NCBI GenBank assembly: GCA_020722265.1
Contig: DYLA01000004.1
Coordinates: 1 to 42,080, forward strand
Reading direction: 5' to 3'
Source: Anaerolinea sp.
GTDB taxonomy: Bacteria > Chloroflexota > Anaerolineae > UBA4142
Length of the DNA: 42,080 bases
The position numbers and the translations under genes were made by a program. The notes under the pieces are model-generated. The model saw nothing but the letters and a program-made list of their open reading frames with translations, was not told the origin of the DNA and did not search any database. Shown one piece after another: positions 15,878 through 24,698 of this stretch; position 1 is the first letter of the stretch; every line of letters begins with the position of its first letter.

Positions 15878-16843
15878 ATGTCAACGACACTTCCCGTCAC
15901 CTTCGCCGACGTGCGCGCCGCCGCCGAACGACTGCGCGGCGTCGCCAATCGTACGCCGGTGCTTACCTCGCGCACGTTCGACGCGCTGACCGGGCGCGAG
16001 GTGTTTTTCAAGTGCGAGAACTTGCAGCGCGGCGGCGCGTTCAAATTTCGCGGCGCATACAATCGGCTGTGCCAACTGAGCGATGATGAGAAACGGCGCG
16101 GCGTCGTCGCGTTTTCGTCCGGCAATCACGCCCAGGGGGTCGCGCTCGCCGCAAAATTGCTGAACATTCCGGCGACTATCGTTATGCCGGACGACGCGCC
16201 TGCGATCAAACTCGCGGCGACGCGCGGCTATGGCGCAGAGGTCATCGTTTACGACCGGCTGACCGGCAGTCGCGAGCAGATGGCGCGCCAACTCGCGGCA
16301 GAGCGCGGGCTAACGCTCGTGCCGCCGTTCGACGATCCGCACATCATCGCAGGGCAAGGCACCACCGCGCTCGAACTGCTCGAAGAGGTGCCAGACCTCG
16401 ACGCGCTGGTTGCGCCAGTAGGCGGCGGCGGACTCATCAGCGGTTGCGCGGTCGCGGCAAAAGCGCTGCGCCCAGCCATCGCAGTCTACGGCGTCGAAGC
16501 GGAGGGCGCGGACGATGCCAAGCAGTCGCTCGCGCGCGGCGAAATCGTCCACATTCCGCCGCCCGCGACGATTGCCGATGGTATCCGCACGCAGTCGGTG
16601 GGCGCGTTGACGTTCGCGATGATGCGCGCGTTGTTGGGCGACATCGTACTGGTGAACGACGCGGAGATCGTGGAGGCGGTGCGCTTTATGCTGCTGCGCA
16701 TGAAAATCGTCGTCGAGCCGACCGGCGCGGTGCCGATCGCGGCGGTGATGCAGAATCGGATTCCCGCCAGCGCGCGACGCGTCGGCGTAATCGTCAGTGG
16801 CGGGAATATCGGGATGGAGTTGTTGCGGGCGATTGCGGTGTAG
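15878..16843 (+). CDS. PLP-dependent threonine/serine dehydratase
   Basis: VFFKCENLQRGGAFKFRGAYNRL (PLP lysine), FSSGNHAQGVALAA, GGGGLISG. Confidence 0.93.
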   Translation: MSTTLPVTFADVRAAAERLRGVANRTPVLTSRTFDALTGREVFFKCENLQRGGAFKFRGAYNRLCQLSDDEKRRGVVAFSSGNHAQGVALAAKLLNIPATIVMPDDAPAIKLAATRGYGAEVIVYDRLTGSREQMARQLAAERGLTLVPPFDDPHIIAGQGTTALELLEEVPDLDALVAPVGGGGLISGCAVAAKALRPAIAVYGVEAEGADDAKQSLARGEIVHIPPPATIADGIRTQSVGALTFAMMRALLGDIVLVNDAEIVEAVRFMLLRMKIVVEPTGAVPIAAVMQNRIPASARRVGVIVSGGNIGMELLRAIAV

Positions 16844-16905
16844 GGTGTTCGCGTTGCCGGTTTGCGATTCTTGCGGTAAAATGCCGCGCGAGGGGGCGAA
16901 ACGAG

Positions 16906-17889
16906 ATGCGCTGGCTGAATCTCGACGACTGGAGGGCGGTTTGGCAGTTGCAGGCGAGCGGAACGCAGTTGGATTTGGAGCGCGCCGTGCTATGGCCTCA
17001 CACGCCGCTGCAAGCCGCATGGCGCGCGCCTTGGCCGTTTAGCCCGATTGGTGCGGAGACGATCGTGTTGTATCCGTCCGCGTCGTCCGCGCGCGCGCTG
17101 GGGTTCGCGCAGGTGCGCGCGCGCCACGGGCGGCCGGAAGCGGACGTCGTCTTTCTCGCGCCCGCGCTCGATAGTTGTGCCGACGCGGTTTCGATTTGGT
17201 ATCGGCTGCTCGCCGAGTGCACGCAAGTTCTGGGTGGGCGCGGGGGACAACGTTTGTTCGCACAGGTGGCGAGTGGAGATGGGGCGGAGGAAGTTTTTCG
17301 GCAAGCCGGTTTCGTGACGTACGCGCGCGAAGGGATTTATCGTCTGAACCAGTTGCCTCCCGATTTGAGTCGGCGCGAGATGCGGCTGCGCCGTCAACGT
17401 GCGCGCGATGGCTGGGACTTGTTGCGGATGTACGCGCAACTGACCCCGCGCCCGGTGCAGATCGCCGAAGGGATGCTTTCGCCGGAGGGCCAGGGGGGCA
17501 AGGTGGGCGAGTGGTGGGACCAGTCGCGCGGGGCGGGCTTTATCCTCCAAGTGGAGGGGGAATTGGTGGGCGCGGCGCGAGTGCGGCGCGGACGCGCGGC
17601 GTACTGGTTGCGCTTGGGGTTGTCCGCGCCAGAGCAAAGCGACGCGCTGCTGCGCGGTGCGCTGGCGTCGTTGTGGGCGGCACCGCGACGTCCGATTTAC
17701 TGCGGGGTGCGCGATTACGAAAGTGGGCTGACGGACGCGCTCGGGCGCGCTGGGTTCGAGCGGCTGGGCGAACGCGCGTTGATGGTCAAGCATATCACCG
17801 CGCGGGCGAAAGAGCCGCTGATTCCCTTGATTCCCACACTGGAGAAACGCGCCGAGCCCGCCGCGAGCGCGTCGCATCCTGTGGGTTAG
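16906..17889 (+). CDS. GNAT-fold-like hypothetical protein
   Basis: In-frame start MRWLNLDDWRAVWQLQ; GAARVRRGRAAYWLRLGLSAPEQ and CGVRDYESGLTDALGRAGFERLGERALMVKHI resemble acetyltransferase-type ends. Confidence 0.6.
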   Translation: MRWLNLDDWRAVWQLQASGTQLDLERAVLWPHTPLQAAWRAPWPFSPIGAETIVLYPSASSARALGFAQVRARHGRPEADVVFLAPALDSCADAVSIWYRLLAECTQVLGGRGGQRLFAQVASGDGAEEVFRQAGFVTYAREGIYRLNQLPPDLSRREMRLRRQRARDGWDLLRMYAQLTPRPVQIAEGMLSPEGQGGKVGEWWDQSRGAGFILQVEGELVGAARVRRGRAAYWLRLGLSAPEQSDALLRGALASLWAAPRRPIYCGVRDYESGLTDALGRAGFERLGERALMVKHITARAKEPLIPLIPTLEKRAEPAASASHPVG

Positions 17890-17908
17890 TGGGTCTGGAC
17901 TGTTGCCA

Positions 17909-17950
17909 GTCGCTTGACAAGCGGTTGAAACCGCAGCAACACCCACGTGC
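17909..17950. repeat. Intergenic cluster of short palindromes
   Basis: GCTTG-A-CAAGC followed by GCGGTT-GA-AACCGC, bracketed by GTTGC...GCAAC. Confidence 0.4.
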
Positions 17951-18057
17951 AGCCGCCCTGCGGTGCCGGACGGCGAACTAGAGGATTGGGGGGCTTGCAG
18001 TCGCCGGAATGTCTGGAAGGTCACCATGCGAACCAAACTTGCAAAGGATGAGAAAAT

Positions 18058-19374
18058 TTGCGTCATCTGATTCTGGCTTTTATTCTCCTCGCCTACCTCG
18101 TGCTGGGCGCGCTCTACGCTGTCTTCACCCCCAAATGGCAAGCGCCCGATGAGCCCGCGCATTTCAACTACGTCCGCACGATCGGTGAAACGGGTGGGTT
18201 GCCTGTGCTACAGGTTGGCGATTACGATCAAGCGTACCTCGAGCAAATCAAAGCCGCGAAATTTCCCGCCACGATGAGCGTTGACGCGATCCGCTACGAG
18301 GCGTACCAACCGCCGCTGTACTACCTTGCCGCGACGCCCGTGTATCTGCTCGCCCGCGGCGCGGGGCTGGAGGCGACGGTGCTCGCACTCCGCCTATTCT
18401 CGGTCGCGCTCGGTGCGCTCGCACTGCTCGTCGCGTTCCGCATCGTCCGCGCGATTTTCCCCGACGACGATGTGCTCGCGCTGGCAATCGTCGGCGTGAT
18501 GGCGACGGTACCGCAACATCTGGCGGTCAGCGCGTCCATCAGCAACGATTTGGCGGCGGAACTGGTGCTGCTGCTGATTCTGTGGCTCGCCGTCAAGCGC
18601 GCCCAAAACGCAATTCGCCATTCGCAATTCGTCATTCTCGGCGGCATTTTGTACGGCGCAGCCTTGCTCACCAAGACGACGGCGTACGTGCCTGGCGCGT
18701 TGTTGCTCTTGGGCGCGGCAATTGCTCACGGCGGTCAGCGGTCGGCGGTCATCAGTCAGATCATCAAATTGATTGCGCTGGCATTGCTCATCGCCTCCCC
18801 GATGTTGATTCGCGGCGCGCTCACCTACGGCGTCACCGATCCGCTGGGCATCGCGCGGCACGACGCGGTGGTAGCGGGGCAGCCGACGACGGCAGAGGTG
18901 CTCGCGCAGCGCGGTGCCGCGCGCGTCGCGTTCGACTTGGGCGCGGTCACGTTCAAATCGTTCTGGGCGCAATTCGGTTGGATGGGCGTGTTGGTGAACG
19001 ACCGCATTTACGTCGCGCTCGCGTTGTGGGGTGCGGTCGCGCTCGTGGGTTTCGCATTTTACGTTTTGCGTTTGATGCGCCATCCGACCGCGCTGATCCC
19101 GACGCAACGCGCGGGTGTGGGTTGGCTGATGTTGCTCCTGGTCGCCGCGTTCGCCGATTACGTGGCGTACAATTTCAAGTTTTTGCAATTTCAGGGCCGC
19201 TATCTTTTTCCCGCGCTGGTTTCCATCGCGTTCGTCCTCGTCGTCGGCTTGCGCGAACTGATCGCGCGCGAGTATCAGCGCGTCGTTTTCGCGTTGCTGT
19301 ACCTCGCGCTGCTCGCGCTCGATCTCGTATGCCTGTTCGGGTTCATCGTGCCCCAATTGCGAATTGCGAATTAG
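18058..19374 (+). CDS. Multi-pass membrane protein, glycosyltransferase family 39/DUF2142-like
   Basis: FTPKWQAPDEPAHFNYVRTI near N-terminus and many hydrophobic helices; TTG start with AAAGGATGAG upstream. Confidence 0.7.
   Translation: MRHLILAFILLAYLVLGALYAVFTPKWQAPDEPAHFNYVRTIGETGGLPVLQVGDYDQAYLEQIKAAKFPATMSVDAIRYEAYQPPLYYLAATPVYLLARGAGLEATVLALRLFSVALGALALLVAFRIVRAIFPDDDVLALAIVGVMATVPQHLAVSASISNDLAAELVLLLILWLAVKRAQNAIRHSQFVILGGILYGAALLTKTTAYVPGALLLLGAAIAHGGQRSAVISQIIKLIALALLIASPMLIRGALTYGVTDPLGIARHDAVVAGQPTTAEVLAQRGAARVAFDLGAVTFKSFWAQFGWMGVLVNDRIYVALALWGAVALVGFAFYVLRLMRHPTALIPTQRAGVGWLMLLLVAAFADYVAYNFKFLQFQGRYLFPALVSIAFVLVVGLRELIAREYQRVVFALLYLALLALDLVCLFGFIVPQLRIAN
18611..18638. repeat. 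Period-7 repeat (CAATTCG-type) inside membrane protein gene
   Basis: caattcg ccattcg caattcg tcattct. Confidence 0.75.
18729..18758. repeat. Period-7 repeat (GCGGTCR-type) inside the same gene
   Basis: gcggtca gcggtcg gcggtca tcagtca. Confidence 0.7.
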
Positions 19375-19381
19375 GAATGGC
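19354..19381. repeat. Period-7 repeat (AATTGCG-type) spanning a gene end
   Basis: aattgcg aattgcg aattagg aatggcg at the end of 18058-19374. Confidence 0.65.
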
Positions 19382-19423
19382 GGCATCGTTACAATTCGCC
19401 ATTCGAAAAATGCCGGAGGTCCG

Positions 19424-19729
19424 ATGGGTTTTCTCGCTCAACTCAAATCCCTGTTTACATCTCCTTCAGGCGAATCGAACGTGCTGATGTTGTACGTCAA
19501 ATGCAAACATTGTGGCGCGCCGCTCGCCGTGCGCGTCAACTTGGCGAACGATCTCAGCGCGGATTACGACCACGGCGGATTCGTCCTCACCAAAGAGATG
19601 ATGGACAGCCGATGCTTTACGTTGATGCGCGCGGAGATTCGCTTCGATGCGGCGCGCCAAGTCGTCGAGCGCAAGATTGACAAGGGCGAGTTTATCACTC
19701 GCGAAGAGTACGTGGCAATGAGCCAATGA
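19424..19729 (+). CDS. Conserved hypothetical protein with CxxC motif
   Basis: ATG preceded by GGAGGT; VKCKHCGAPLAVRVNLANDLSADYDHGGFVLTKEMMDSRCF; overlaps next gene by ATGA. Confidence 0.75.
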   Translation: MGFLAQLKSLFTSPSGESNVLMLYVKCKHCGAPLAVRVNLANDLSADYDHGGFVLTKEMMDSRCFTLMRAEIRFDAARQVVERKIDKGEFITREEYVAMSQ

Positions 19730-20808
19730 GCCAGATAGCAGTTTACCCATACCTTCTCCGACCGCGTTTGCGCGAGATGGTATGGGGTGGACAGAACCTG
19801 GCGCGTCTGCTCGATAAGAAAATCGCGCCCGAGCAGAAAATCGGCGAGACGTGGGAAGCGTGGGACGGCGGCGTGATCGCCAACGGCGTGCATCGCGGCG
19901 CGACGCTGAGCGATTTGCTCGTGCGCGACGCAGGGGCGATTCTGGGAACACGCGTGCGCGACGCTCGCTTTCCGCTCTTGTTCAAATTCATTGATGCGCG
20001 CGAGGACTTGTCGGTGCAGGTGCATCCCAGCGACGCGCAGGCGCGCGAGTTGGAACATTACCCGTTCGGCAAAACCGAGGCGTGGTACATTCTGGAGGCT
20101 GACCCTGACGCGTGTCTGATTCACGGCTTTGCGGCGGACATGGACGCGGCGCGCGTGCGCGCCCTCATCGCCGCGCAGCGGTTGCAGGACGCGCTGGCGC
20201 GCGTGCGCGTGCAGCGCGGCGATGTCATCTTTGTCCCGGCGGGCACCATCCACGCGATCCTGCGCGGCATCGTCCTCGCCGAAATTCAGGAAAACTCCGA
20301 CATCACGTACCGGCTGTACGATTGGGGACGCGCGGATGCCACGCGCCCGCTCCACATCGAACAATCGCTGCGCGTGCTGAACTATGCACGCGTGAGCGAA
20401 CACAAGATCGCCCCGCTCGCGATTCGGTGCGACGAATTCGAGCGGCACATTCTCGTCGCGTGCAAGTATTTCGCGCTGGAACGGTGGAGCGTCCGCGCGC
20501 CTATCGAACGCCTCGCACTGAACGACACCTTCCACATCGTTTCGCTCCTCGCGGGCGCGGCGGAAATCAGCGGCGCGGGCGTGCGCGTGAACGTATCGCG
20601 CGGACAGACGCTTGTGCTGCCCGCGCGCCTCGAGACGTACGGTATCGCGCCGCGCACCGCGCCATGCGAACTCTTGCGAATGTACGTCCCCGACGTGCGC
20701 GCGGACATCATCGCACCGCTAACGCGCGCGGAGCATCGCGCAGAAGAAATCGTGCGTTTGGGTGGCGCGTCGCCGCAATTCAATGATCTGATACCACTGC
20801 TTCGATAG
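19726..20808 (+). CDS. manA: Class I mannose-6-phosphate isomerase
   Basis: LREMVWGGQNLARLL...FKFIDAREDLSVQVHPSDAQARELEHYPFGKTEAWYILEADPDACLIHGF...FVPAGTIHAI. Confidence 0.93.
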   Translation: MSQIAVYPYLLRPRLREMVWGGQNLARLLDKKIAPEQKIGETWEAWDGGVIANGVHRGATLSDLLVRDAGAILGTRVRDARFPLLFKFIDAREDLSVQVHPSDAQARELEHYPFGKTEAWYILEADPDACLIHGFAADMDAARVRALIAAQRLQDALARVRVQRGDVIFVPAGTIHAILRGIVLAEIQENSDITYRLYDWGRADATRPLHIEQSLRVLNYARVSEHKIAPLAIRCDEFERHILVACKYFALERWSVRAPIERLALNDTFHIVSLLAGAAEISGAGVRVNVSRGQTLVLPARLETYGIAPRTAPCELLRMYVPDVRADIIAPLTRAEHRAEEIVRLGGASPQFNDLIPLLR

Positions 20809-20824
20809 AACAAAAAATCTACCC

Positions 20825-20955
20825 CTCGGTTCGCCTGCCCGGCACAGTTTTGAGCCGACTTTACTAGATACCAAAACTGTGCTATACTACCAACTGAAAT
20901 AACAGGTAGATTCTAGATGGGCGCTCCCCGCGTCTATCAGGGCAGGTGAACCGAG
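20825..20955. repeat. Nested inverted-repeat leader upstream of second degV
   Basis: Outer arms CTCGGTTCGCCTGCCC (20825-20840)/GGGCAGGTGAACCGAG (20940-20955), 15 of 16 paired; inner arms GCACAGTTTTG (20842-20852)/CAAAACTGTGC (20872-20882), exact. Confidence 0.8.
20859..20888 (+). promoter_or_regulatory. Candidate promoter TTTACT-N18-TATACT
   Basis: TTTACT 20859-20864 and TATACT 20883-20888, inside the nested inverted repeat. Confidence 0.4.
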
Positions 20956-20956
20956 A

Positions 20957-21799
20957 ATGGCTAATGTCAAGATCGTCACCGACAGTCTGGCGGATATTCC
21001 TCCTGAAATTATCGAAGAATTGGACATTACTACCGTCCCGTGCGTCGTCCGCTTTGGTAGTTCCGAGTACCGCGACCGTGTTGATCTGTTTCCCCCCGAG
21101 TTCTACCACAAACTTGCGGTGAGCCATAGCTTGCCGATGACTGCCGCGCCCGGGGCAGGCGAATTCGAGCAGATTTACCGCGCGCTGGCAGAAAAGACCG
21201 ATCAGATTCTAGCGATTCACACGATTGCTTCGCTCAGCGGAATCTACAACGCATCCCGTCTCGCCGCGCAAGCGGTCCCGGATGTCCAAATCGAATTGAT
21301 TGACTCGCAGCAAGTGAGTATGTCTCTCGGCTGGCTGGTCATCCTCGCTGCGCGCGCGGCAAAAGCCGGCTACTCTCTCGCCGAGATCAAAGCGCTGGTC
21401 GAAGACGCGCGCCCGCGCGTACACATCGTCGCGATGCTAGACACGCTCAAGTACGCCGAGCGCGGCGGACGATTGTGCCAAGCGGCGGCGCTGCTCGGCA
21501 CTCTGCTCAACGTCAAACCCATCCTCTCCGCCACGCGCGGCGAAATCGTCCCCATTGGCAACGCGCGCACAGTCAAGCGCGCCCTCGAACATCTCATCGA
21601 AATCGTCCTCGCTTCCGGACCGATTCAGGAACTGGCTGTCGTGCATGCTCACGCTACCGACCTCGCCTTGTCGGTGCAAAAGACGGTTGCCCAAGCATTT
21701 CCCAACAAGCGGATTCTGTTGAGCGAAACGGGACCCGTGCTTGGCGCACACACAGGTCCCGGCGCAGTCGGAATCGCCTGGATCTCTGCCTCCGCTTGA
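20957..21799 (+). CDS. DegV family protein, second paralog
   Basis: MANVKIVTDSLADIPPEIIEELDITTVPCVVRFG...IHTIASLSGIYNASRLAAQ...GAHTGPGAVGIAWI. Confidence 0.93.
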   Translation: MANVKIVTDSLADIPPEIIEELDITTVPCVVRFGSSEYRDRVDLFPPEFYHKLAVSHSLPMTAAPGAGEFEQIYRALAEKTDQILAIHTIASLSGIYNASRLAAQAVPDVQIELIDSQQVSMSLGWLVILAARAAKAGYSLAEIKALVEDARPRVHIVAMLDTLKYAERGGRLCQAAALLGTLLNVKPILSATRGEIVPIGNARTVKRALEHLIEIVLASGPIQELAVVHAHATDLALSVQKTVAQAFPNKRILLSETGPVLGAHTGPGAVGIAWISASA

Positions 21800-21820
21800 C
21801 GCAAGAGCAGACAGTTTCGA

Positions 21821-21849
21821 CCTCTTGGGCATTTTCCCAAGAGGTTTTT
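21821..21849 (+). terminator. Intrinsic terminator downstream of degV
   Basis: CCTCTTGGG-cattt-TCCCAAGAGG followed by TTTTTGTTTTTG. Confidence 0.85.
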
Positions 21850-21894
21850 GTTTTTGCAAAATTTTGCTAAAATCTAGGAATTTTTTGATAAGGC

Positions 21895-21923
21895 TTGACA
21901 AAGTTTGATTTTTGTGTTAAATT
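21895..21923 (+). promoter_or_regulatory. Sigma70-like promoter TTGACA-N17-TAAATT
   Basis: TTGACA 21895-21900, TAAATT 21918-21923, upstream of RBS AAAGGA and ATG 21950. Confidence 0.6.
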
Positions 21924-21949
21924 ATAGCCAGAAAATAGAAAGGATTTGA

Positions 21950-22342
21950 ATGATGCATCCTGTCTTTGGCAAATGCCCTGTTTGCGGCGGAGAACTGATT
22001 GTCACTCGTCTCGAATGTCGCTCTTGCGGCACGGACATCGGCGGGCAATTCGCCGTCGGTCGTCTCTCGCAGTTGAGCGCGGACGAGATTCGCTTCGTCG
22101 AAACGTTCATCAAGAATCGCGGCAATGCGTACAAAGTCGGCGAAGAACTCGAAATGCCCTACTCCACCGTGCGGGCGCGCTTGACCGAAATCATCCGCGC
22201 GATGGGGTACGAGCCGGGTGCGGAATCGAAAGAAGAAGCCGCCGCCATCTCTCCCGAAAAACGCCAAGCCATTTTGGACGACTTGGCGCGCGGGAAGATC
22301 AGTGCCGATGACGCCATCAAACTCTTGCAAGGCGAATCGTAA
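21950..22342 (+). CDS. DUF2089-type zinc-ribbon/HTH protein with C-terminal SHOCT-like helix pair
   Basis: CPVCGGELIVTRLECRSCGTDIGG, FVETFIKNRGNAYKVGEELEMPYSTVRARLTEII, SPEKRQAILDDLARGKISADDAIKLLQGES. Confidence 0.88.
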   Translation: MMHPVFGKCPVCGGELIVTRLECRSCGTDIGGQFAVGRLSQLSADEIRFVETFIKNRGNAYKVGEELEMPYSTVRARLTEIIRAMGYEPGAESKEEAAAISPEKRQAILDDLARGKISADDAIKLLQGES

Positions 22343-22353
22343 AGGAGCCCCAC

Positions 22354-23334
22354 ATGGTTGCCCACGCGACTAGCCCATCCCGCTCCGCCTTTCGCGGCGC
22401 ACGCCCTTTTGATTTTCGTACCGATTTGTACGCTGTCGCGCGCCTGCTCGAAGAGGCGTTCCGCCCCGACCACGACTTTCCGTTCGCGCGCATCCCGCTC
22501 TTGCGCGAATTCGGCATCCTCCTCTGGACCCTCGACCACCTGCTGATGTTCGAGCCGTTCGAGGGGTGGGTCTGGATCGAGGAAGGGCGCATCGTCGGTA
22601 ACCTCACCCTCACCTTCGATGCCGGCAGGAGCAATTGTTACTACATCAGCAACGTCGCCGTCGCGCCTGCCTATCGCCGCCAGGGGATTGCGCGCGCGCT
22701 GGTGCAGACCGCGCTCGAACGATTGCGCGCGCAACGCGTCGAACGCGTGCTCCTCAACGTACGCCCCGGCAACCTCGGCGCGCAGAAACTGTACGAGCAG
22801 TTGGGCTTCCAGTCGCTGGAGATGCGCGGCGAGTGGACACTGACGCAACTCTCTCTCGCCCCCCGCGGGGTAGAAGAGCGAGAGGAATGGACGCGGTGGG
22901 AGGAGGTCAACCCCCGCGCGGTCGCAGACCTTCTCCGCGTGACGACACCTGCCAAGACGCTGCTGTACCGGCGGCGTCGAAACGCTTTCGAACTGAATTG
23001 GGAAGATCGAATCGTCGAAGCGTTTCGCGACGCCTGCACCTTGCAACGCACGCGCCGCTGGGCGATTTACCACGCCGGGCGACTGGCGGCGATGACGATG
23101 GCGCGCGGGCAGCGCGTCTTTTCGCCGCACCGCATCGCCATCGAGACGCACCCCGATTTTCGCGGGCAAATCGAAGACGATTGTCTCGCGACGGCGCTGC
23201 GTTATCTGGCGCGTTTCCCATCACGCGAAATTCGCGTCGAGGCGAGCGATTCGCATCCGGAACTGATTGCCGCACTGGAACGGCGCGGGTTCGAGTTTCT
23301 CAAAGGCTTGACGTTGATGGTATTGGAATGGTAA
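22354..23334 (+). CDS. GNAT family N-acetyltransferase
   Basis: YYISNVAVAPAYRRQGIARALVQTALERLRAQRVERVLLNVRPGNLGAQKLYEQLGFQ. Confidence 0.9.
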   Translation: MVAHATSPSRSAFRGARPFDFRTDLYAVARLLEEAFRPDHDFPFARIPLLREFGILLWTLDHLLMFEPFEGWVWIEEGRIVGNLTLTFDAGRSNCYYISNVAVAPAYRRQGIARALVQTALERLRAQRVERVLLNVRPGNLGAQKLYEQLGFQSLEMRGEWTLTQLSLAPRGVEEREEWTRWEEVNPRAVADLLRVTTPAKTLLYRRRRNAFELNWEDRIVEAFRDACTLQRTRRWAIYHAGRLAAMTMARGQRVFSPHRIAIETHPDFRGQIEDDCLATALRYLARFPSREIRVEASDSHPELIAALERRGFEFLKGLTLMVLEW

Positions 23335-23346
23335 GGAAGGCAGAAA

Positions 23347-23424
23347 CGCGAACTCACTAACGGACGTGGTCTCACGATCGAGGTAGCCGATTCGGGTGAG
23401 CGCGTGCAAGTATACATCGTTTGA
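23347..23424 (+). pseudogene. Possible remnant of a SHOCT/YvlB-N-like protein C-terminus
   Basis: Reading frame ...ELTNGRGLTIEVADSGERVQVYIV* resembles the end of the intact neighbour (GKIVDVEDEEDGEHVEVFIE); no start codon. Confidence 0.35.
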
Positions 23425-23464
23425 CAAGTGACCAGAGACGCAAAACGGGAAGCGTGAGGTGAAT

Positions 23465-23851
23465 ATGGCAACTCCGGAAGAACGCATGCAAATCCTGAAA
23501 ATGATCGAAGCGAAACAAATCACGGCGGAGGATGGCGCCAAGTTACTCGCCGCGCTCGGCGAAAAAGATCGAGCCGACAGCGCGGGCGTTCACCCTTCCC
23601 CCTCGACCAGCGGCAAATGGTTTCGCGTGCGCGTGACCGATTTGCGCAGCGGCAGGCGCAAGGTCAACGTCAACATCCCACTCGGTTTGGTGGACGTTGG
23701 AATGAAGATGGGCGCCAAGTTCGCGCCGGCCGGGCTGGAGGGCTTGGACATGCAGCAAATCATCGCGGCGATCAAGCAGGGCAGCGAGGGGAAAATCGTG
23801 GACGTGGAAGATGAGGAAGACGGCGAGCATGTGGAAGTGTTCATCGAATAG
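23465..23851 (+). CDS. SHOCT-like (YvlB N-terminal-like) domain protein
   Basis: MATPEERMQILKMIEAKQITAEDGAKLLAALGE; GAGGTGA RBS before ATG 23465. Confidence 0.7.
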   Translation: MATPEERMQILKMIEAKQITAEDGAKLLAALGEKDRADSAGVHPSPSTSGKWFRVRVTDLRSGRRKVNVNIPLGLVDVGMKMGAKFAPAGLEGLDMQQIIAAIKQGSEGKIVDVEDEEDGEHVEVFIE

Positions 23852-23852
23852 A

Positions 23853-23880
23853 ACCGACGGCCGACGAACGACTGCCGGCC
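23853..23880. repeat. Period-7 repeat downstream of SHOCT-like gene
   Basis: ccgacgg ccgacga acgactg ccggcc. Confidence 0.45.
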
Positions 23881-23938
23881 GCGCAACACGAGCATCGGTT
23901 TGCGGGTGGCAGCCTGCGGATGTCACGCGAGGTATCCT

Positions 23939-24223
23939 ATGACTCTAACATTTACCGTTTCCGAGAACGTACGCGTAAGTCCGCGCGTGCCACAACCGCG
24001 TTACCGTCGTCGGCTGGGACGATGCGCGCACCGGCGCGGCAAGCACTTTTGGGGTATACGCCTTGCGCACGCGCGGAGCCGCCGGCACGACGGCGCGGAT
24101 GCACCTCGCGCCAAGCCGCGCGGTCCAGTGGCAGGCTCGCCGGAACGCAAAGCAATTCTCGACGCGATCGCGCGCGGGGAAATCAGCGTAGACGACGCGA
24201 TCAGGCAATTGACCGGCGAGTAG
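23939..24223 (+). pseudogene. Frameshifted SHOCT/DUF4097-like gene remnant
   Basis: MTLTFTVSENVRVSPRVPQP in one frame, VTVVGWDDART in the next, ERKAILDAIARGEISVDDAIRQLTGE* back in the first frame. Confidence 0.45.
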
Positions 24224-24299
24224 GGACAGACCGGTGTGTCCGTCCGGGCAGGGCGCACACACCGGCGCGCCTCTCGGCGGACGTATGTTCGGAGAAAAA

Positions 24300-24683
24300 A
24301 TGCGAAACCTTTTGATTCGTCTGCTGATCAACGCGATCGCGCTTTACGTCGCCACGCGTGTCGGCATCGCCGGTCTATCGTTCGAAGGGGATTGGATGAC
24401 GATGGCGCTGGTCGCGTTCATTTTCGGTTTGGTGAACGCGCTAGTGCGCCCGGTGCTGACGTTTCTCACTTGTCCACTGCTGATCCTGACGATGGGCTTG
24501 TTTACGCTCATCATCAACGCGCTGATGCTCGCGCTCACCGGTTGGATCGCACAGCAGTTCAAACTGGGTTTTGTGGTGGATGGATTCTGGGCGGCGTTCC
24601 TCGGCGCGCTCGTCGTCAGTATCGTCAGTTTCCTCCTGACGGTGCTGCTGGGCGGCGATGAAACCCGTCGCGAAAGGAGATGA
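24300..24683 (+). CDS. Phage-holin-family-like (4-TM, DUF360-type) membrane protein
   Basis: MRNLLIRLLINAIALYVATRVGIAGLSFEGDWMTMALVAFIFGLVNALVRPVLTFLTCPLLILTMGLFTLIINALMLALTGWIA. Confidence 0.85.
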   Translation: MRNLLIRLLINAIALYVATRVGIAGLSFEGDWMTMALVAFIFGLVNALVRPVLTFLTCPLLILTMGLFTLIINALMLALTGWIAQQFKLGFVVDGFWAAFLGALVVSIVSFLLTVLLGGDETRRERR

Positions 24684-24698
24684 TAAGAAAGAGGTTTT

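Noticed and set aside
24300-24683. Prophage evidence from holin-family protein
   Set aside because: This 4-TM family is widespread in chromosomes and no other phage genes are nearby.
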